Assembly (NCBI GenBank): GCA_002352665.1
Contig: DEIV01000028.1
Span: forward strand, 1 to 45,072
Direction of reading: 5' to 3'
DNA length: 45,072 nucleotides
Origin: Flavobacteriaceae bacterium UBA2765
Lineage (GTDB): Bacteria; Bacteroidota; Bacteroidia; Flavobacteriales; Flavobacteriaceae
Shown here: piece after piece, positions 41,551 through 45,072 of the stretch
Position numbering within the stretch: position 1 is the stretch's first letter
Layout of the letters: each line of letters opens with the position of its first letter
The notes under the pieces: generated by a model
What the model was told of the DNA's origin: nothing
Seen by the model: only the letters and a program-made list of their open reading frames with translations
Databases searched by the model: none
Translations under genes and position numbers: made by a program

Positions 41551-43194
41551 ATGAAAAAAATTAGTGCTCTTCTAATAATAATTATTATCCAATTTCATTG
41601 TCTCGGTCAAGAAAAAACAGACCTTATTGTTGTAAATGCTAATATTTATACCGTTAATGAAAGTTTCGCTAAAGCGGATGCCTTGGCTGTTAGAGATGGT
41701 AAGTTTATTGCCGTTGGCAAATCAGCTGATATTCAAAAAGGGTATTCTACTAACAAAACGATTGATGCAAAAGGAAAGACGATTGTACCAGGGCTAATTG
41801 ATGCACATTGTCATTTTTACGGATTAGGATTAGCTGAACAAAAAGTACGATTAGAAGGTACTAAAAGTTATGATGAAGTTTTAGAACGAATCGTTGCTTT
41901 TCAAAAAGAAAAAAATTTATCGTTTATTACCGGAAGAGGTTGGGATCAAAACGATTGGGAAGTAAAAGAATTCCCTACAAAAGAAAAACTAGACGCTATA
42001 TTTCCTAATACTCCTGTTGCTATTCGAAGAGTTGATGGACATGCTATGTTGGTAAACCAAGCTGCTCTTGACTTAGCAGGGGTTACTATAAATACTCCAT
42101 TTTCTGGAGGAGATATTCTACAAAAAGATGGAAAATTAACAGGAATTTTTATTGATAATCCTATGGAATTGATTGGTTCTATCATTCCAAACCCCACAAA
42201 AAATGAAGCAACTCAAGCTTTAAAAGATGCTGAAAAGATCTGTTTTGATTTAGGATTAACTACGGTTGATGATGCAGGTTTATCAAAAAAGGTTATTGAA
42301 CTCATTGATAGTTTACAACAAGCAGGCGAATTAAAAATGAGAGTTTATGCCATGATAGCTGCCAATGAGCAAAATTTAGATTATTATTTAAAAAAGGGTA
42401 TTTATAAAACTGATCTTTTAAATATACGATCTTTTAAAGTTTATGGTGATGGTGCTTTAGGATCAAGAGGAGCGGCGATGAGAGCATCTTATAGTGATAA
42501 ACCTAATCATTACGGAGCTTTAGTAAATACTGTTGATTTTCTGCAAAACACGGCTAAAAGAATTGCCAACTCAGATTTTCAAATGAATACCCATGCTATT
42601 GGAGACTCAGCAAATCATTATCTTTTACAAACCTATAATGAAGTCTTAAAAGGTAAAACGGACAGACGTTGGAGAATTGAACATGCTCAAATTGTTTCTA
42701 AAGAAGATTTTAATGCTTTTACAAATATTATACCTTCAATACAGCCTACTCATGCGACTTCTGACATGTATTGGGCAGAAGACAGGGTTGGTACTGAACG
42801 TATTAAAGGTGGTTATGCCTATAAAGATTTATTGAATATTTATGGTAAGGTGGCATTAGGTACAGATTTCCCGGTAGAACAAGTTAATCCGATGCTTACT
42901 TTTTATGCCGCGGTAGCAAGAAAAGATTTAAATAATTTTCCTGATGGAGGTTTCCAACCTGAAAATGCATTATCAAGAGAAGAAACCTTAAAAGGAATGA
43001 CCATATGGGCGGCTTATTCAAATTTTGAAGAAGATGAAAAAGGTAGTATTGAAATAGGAAAATTTGCTGATTTTATCATTCTAGACCAAAACATTATGGA
43101 AATAGCCATAGAAAAAGTGCCTAAAACAATAGTCTTAGAAACTTATGTTGGTGGTGAAAAGGTAAACGCTCTATCCTCTATAGATGGAAATTAA
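41551..43194 (+). CDS. Exported amidohydrolase (YtcJ-like)
   Basis: A 547-residue metal-dependent hydrolase of the amidohydrolase superfamily, YtcJ/exoenzyme branch. A signal peptide (MKKISALLIIIIIQFHCLGQ) targets it to the envelope; Cys17 could be a lipidation site but the lipobox is poor. Metal ligands appear as GLIDAHCHF (His86, His88), THAIGD, RIEHAQ and GTDFPVE, with a beta-sandwich N-terminal part (DLIVVNANIYTVNES) and C-terminal IEIGKFADFIILD. The substrate, an amide or ester bond, is not determinable. It is divergent from leuS. Confidence 0.9.
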   Translation: MKKISALLIIIIIQFHCLGQEKTDLIVVNANIYTVNESFAKADALAVRDGKFIAVGKSADIQKGYSTNKTIDAKGKTIVPGLIDAHCHFYGLGLAEQKVRLEGTKSYDEVLERIVAFQKEKNLSFITGRGWDQNDWEVKEFPTKEKLDAIFPNTPVAIRRVDGHAMLVNQAALDLAGVTINTPFSGGDILQKDGKLTGIFIDNPMELIGSIIPNPTKNEATQALKDAEKICFDLGLTTVDDAGLSKKVIELIDSLQQAGELKMRVYAMIAANEQNLDYYLKKGIYKTDLLNIRSFKVYGDGALGSRGAAMRASYSDKPNHYGALVNTVDFLQNTAKRIANSDFQMNTHAIGDSANHYLLQTYNEVLKGKTDRRWRIEHAQIVSKEDFNAFTNIIPSIQPTHATSDMYWAEDRVGTERIKGGYAYKDLLNIYGKVALGTDFPVEQVNPMLTFYAAVARKDLNNFPDGGFQPENALSREETLKGMTIWAAYSNFEEDEKGSIEIGKFADFIILDQNIMEIAIEKVPKTIVLETYVGGEKVNALSSIDGN

Positions 43195-43237
43195 ACCTAG
43201 ATTACTTTAGCCTAAACAGAGCTATAGTGTAAAGATT

Positions 43238-43807
43238 TTATTTTGAAACAACTACAGGTTTTTTTTCAAATTGAAGTGGAATATTAATTCTTGTACTATC
43301 CCAACCCAAAACCATATGTACTTTGTTATTATTTTCGTTAAAAGCAATTGAAAATGTCTCTAAAACCTCAGCATTACTCACAGGAACTGAAATTTTTGCA
43401 ATATTAAAATTAGCATTGTACTGAAATGATCCCCAAACGTCTGTCTGAGAATTTAATATTACTTCCCAACTATCCTCACCTGGAATAGTAACTAAAACAT
43501 AAGTACCTGCTTCTACTTTAGATGTACCAAATTGTACATCTTTATAAAATTTAACTTCTGTTGCTTCATTAGCACCTGTCCGCCATAATTTATTAAAAGG
43601 CACTATATTTCCAAAAACAGAAGAATCCTTTTTTTGCGGTCTACCATAGATCACTTTTACCAAAGGTGGCGTAATTTTACTTACTCTAAAATAAGAAATA
43701 TCGTGTGGAATATCATCTACTGCAATAAAGCCTTGAGCTTTGGTCTCTACAGAAGAAAATAACAAAAAGAATAGGGAGATACCGGTCGAAAAGTAAAGTT
43801 TTATCAT
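43238..43807 (-). CDS. DUF2911 domain-containing exported protein
   Basis: About 189 residues from ATG 43807. A signal peptide (to about residue 24) is followed by the DUF2911 domain: YGRPQKKDSSVFGNIVPFNKLWRTGANEATEV, AGTYVLVTIP and an NIPLQF ending. DUF2911 proteins are common periplasmic or outer-membrane proteins in Bacteroidetes with no known function. An in-frame TTG one codon upstream is not used. It has a TAATTTTG promoter box and is convergent with the amidohydrolase. Confidence 0.9.
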   Translation of the reverse strand: MIKLYFSTGISLFFLLFSSVETKAQGFIAVDDIPHDISYFRVSKITPPLVKVIYGRPQKKDSSVFGNIVPFNKLWRTGANEATEVKFYKDVQFGTSKVEAGTYVLVTIPGEDSWEVILNSQTDVWGSFQYNANFNIAKISVPVSNAEVLETFSIAFNENNNKVHMVLGWDSTRINIPLQFEKKPVVVSK

Positions 43808-43862
43808 CAAATAGTGTTAGTTTAGTTAATTTATCAACGTTTTATTTTTGATTTTGGTATTT

Positions 43863-43870
43863 CAAAATTA
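43863..43870 (-). promoter_or_regulatory. -7 box of the DUF2911 gene
   Basis: The minus strand reads TAATTTTG, a match to TAnnTTTG, 56 bp before the ATG at 43807. Confidence 0.45.
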
Positions 43871-44014
43871 TAATTTTTATTTCGTGTAATCAATTTAATA
43901 ACTACAATTTTATACTAAATATATCAATTTTATATAATTTTATAACCAAATTATTCATTATCGTTTTCATTTATAAATAAAATAACAATATTTGCATACT
44001 AAATTAAAATACTT

Positions 44015-45072
44015 ATGTGTGGAATTGTTTGTGCTTTTGAGTTAAAGCAAAAATCTGAAGAATTACGACCTCAGATACTAGAAATGTCTAAAAAAATTCG
44101 TCATCGCGGTCCCGACTGGAGTGGAATTTATTGCGATGATAAAGCTATTTTGGCTCATGAACGTTTGGCGATTGTAGATCCGGCTTCCGGTAAGCAGCCT
44201 TTATTTAGTGAGGACAAAAACCTGATTTTAGCTGCAAATGGCGAAATATATAATCATAGGGACTTACGCAAACAATTTGAAGGCAATTATAATTTTCAAA
44301 CAGAGTCTGATTGTGAAGTAATCTTAGCCCTATACCAAAAAAAAGGTGTTGATTTTATAGATGAAATGAATGGTATTTTTGGTTTTGCAATTTACGATGT
44401 TGAGAAAGACGAATATTTTATAGCCAGAGATCATATGGGGATAATTCCTTTATATATTGGATGGGATCAAAATGGCACCTTTTATGTAGCTTCTGAATTA
44501 AAGGCCTTAGAAGGTGTTTGTACAAAAATAGAATTATTTCCTCCCGGTCATTATATGTCTAGTAAAGATGGAAAATTTGTTAAATGGTATAATCGCGATT
44601 GGACAAGCTATGACGCTGTAAAAGATAATGATCCCGATAGCTATCGGGAAAGTATTAAGGCTATTAAAGAAGCTTTAGAGGCTGCTGTACACAGGCAATT
44701 GATGAGTGATGTGCCTTATGGTGTGTTGCTTTCCGGTGGTTTAGATTCATCTGTAACCTCAGCCATTGCTAAAAAATATGCCGAAAAGCGTATAGAATCA
44801 GATGATACCAAGGCTGCCTGGTGGCCTCAATTACACTCTTTTTCTGTAGGATTAGAAGGCTCTCCGGATTTAGTTGCTGCACAAAAAGTAGCTGATCATA
44901 TTGGTACTGTACATCATGAAATTAAATTTACTATTCAGGAAGGATTAGACGCAATTAGGGATGTAATCTACAATTTAGAAACTTATGATATCACTACCAT
45001 TAGAGCTTCAACACCAATGTATTTAATGGCTAGAGTCATTAAATCTATGGGAATAAAAATGGTATTATCCGG
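44015..45072 (+). CDS. asnB: Asparagine synthase B, 5' part (runs off right edge)
   Basis: Glutamine-hydrolysing asparagine synthetase. The visible 352 codons begin with the processed amidotransferase nucleophile Cys2 (MCGIVCAFE), followed by RHRGPDWSG, LAIVDPASGKQPL, NGEIYNH and the ARDHMGIIPLY segment of the glutaminase domain, then the ATP-pyrophosphatase loop SGGLDSS at 240-246 and the FSVGLEGSPD segment. The full enzyme is about 550 residues, so roughly the last third is outside the window. Residues 206-212 (DPDSYRE) are encoded by a perfect palindrome and appear inserted between the two domains. Confidence 0.97.
   Translation, partial: MCGIVCAFELKQKSEELRPQILEMSKKIRHRGPDWSGIYCDDKAILAHERLAIVDPASGKQPLFSEDKNLILAANGEIYNHRDLRKQFEGNYNFQTESDCEVILALYQKKGVDFIDEMNGIFGFAIYDVEKDEYFIARDHMGIIPLYIGWDQNGTFYVASELKALEGVCTKIELFPPGHYMSSKDGKFVKWYNRDWTSYDAVKDNDPDSYRESIKAIKEALEAAVHRQLMSDVPYGVLLSGGLDSSVTSAIAKKYAEKRIESDDTKAAWWPQLHSFSVGLEGSPDLVAAQKVADHIGTVHHEIKFTIQEGLDAIRDVIYNLETYDITTIRASTPMYLMARVIKSMGIKMVLS
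44632..44649. repeat. In-frame perfect palindrome in asnB
   Basis: TCCCGATAGCTATCGGGA, an 18-bp perfect palindrome with GC-rich ends, encodes PDSYRE within asnB between the glutaminase and synthetase domains. Confidence 0.75.

Noticed and set aside
43188..43215. TTAAACCTAGATTA, like one end of the fold-back element
   Set aside because: No second end or internal match could be found.
1..45072. CRISPR arrays, tRNA or rRNA genes, prophage or complete insertion sequence
   Set aside because: No regularly spaced repeats, cloverleaf-like segments, rRNA-like stretches, phage genes or transposases were seen on reading both strands.

Overview
The window looks like a chromosomal segment of a Flavobacteriaceae-type Bacteroidetes. 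The DNA is AT-rich. Several genes are preceded by the Bacteroidetes -7 box TAnnTTTG. Two secreted proteins end in a type A T9SS (Por) sorting domain. There is a full trpE-G-D-C-F-B-A set, a SemiSWEET transporter and several lipoproteins. No rRNA, tRNA, CRISPR array, complete insertion sequence or prophage is visible.

Layout. 1-2.9 kb: start of an exported protein leaving the left edge, prmA, tpiA, divergent pyrF. 3-9.4 kb: a small membrane protein, a metallophosphoesterase, an M1 peptidase with a T9SS tail, an S41 peptidase lipoprotein, thiL. 9.5-12.7 kb: a gluconate unit made of a gluconokinase/6-phosphogluconate dehydrogenase fusion overlapping a GntP permease. 13-18.3 kb: der, a TerB/DnaJ protein, a bacilliredoxin, plsC, an acyl-ACP desaturase, an HD hydrolase. 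18.3-23.4 kb: a fold-back (MITE-like) element, an esterase lipoprotein, a long S9 peptidase with a heptamer tract upstream, a decayed second MITE, an enoyl-CoA hydratase. 23.4-33.1 kb: a histidine kinase, a GNAT protein, trmL and the trp operon, headed by a promoter, an 18-residue leader peptide with three consecutive Trp codons and an intrinsic terminator. 33.2-35.2 kb: two secreted proteins. 35.2-38 kb: an AT-rich island with a polytopic membrane protein, bounded by a broken and an intact SemiSWEET gene. 38-41.5 kb: leuS. 41.5-45 kb: an amidohydrolase, a DUF2911 protein, and asnB running off the right edge.

The most unusual theme is a set of short palindromic elements, many sitting in frame inside essential genes, plus two cassettes in which such palindromes bracket a one-domain endonuclease. 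LeuS carries a 438-bp (146-codon) insert with matching inverted ends that encodes an apparently intact DUF559 (Vsr-like) nuclease domain, placed just before the editing-site TTRPDT motif, plus three further palindromic inserts, all in frame. Between trpB and trpA lies a GIY-YIG nuclease gene, broken by a single TGA, bracketed by CTGAA-N5-TTCAG hairpins. Similar short palindromes lie in frame in prmA, trpF and asnB. Together these look like active and decayed members of palindrome-plus-nuclease mobile elements that tolerate or exploit in-frame insertion. Family recognition is from memory; no database search was run.
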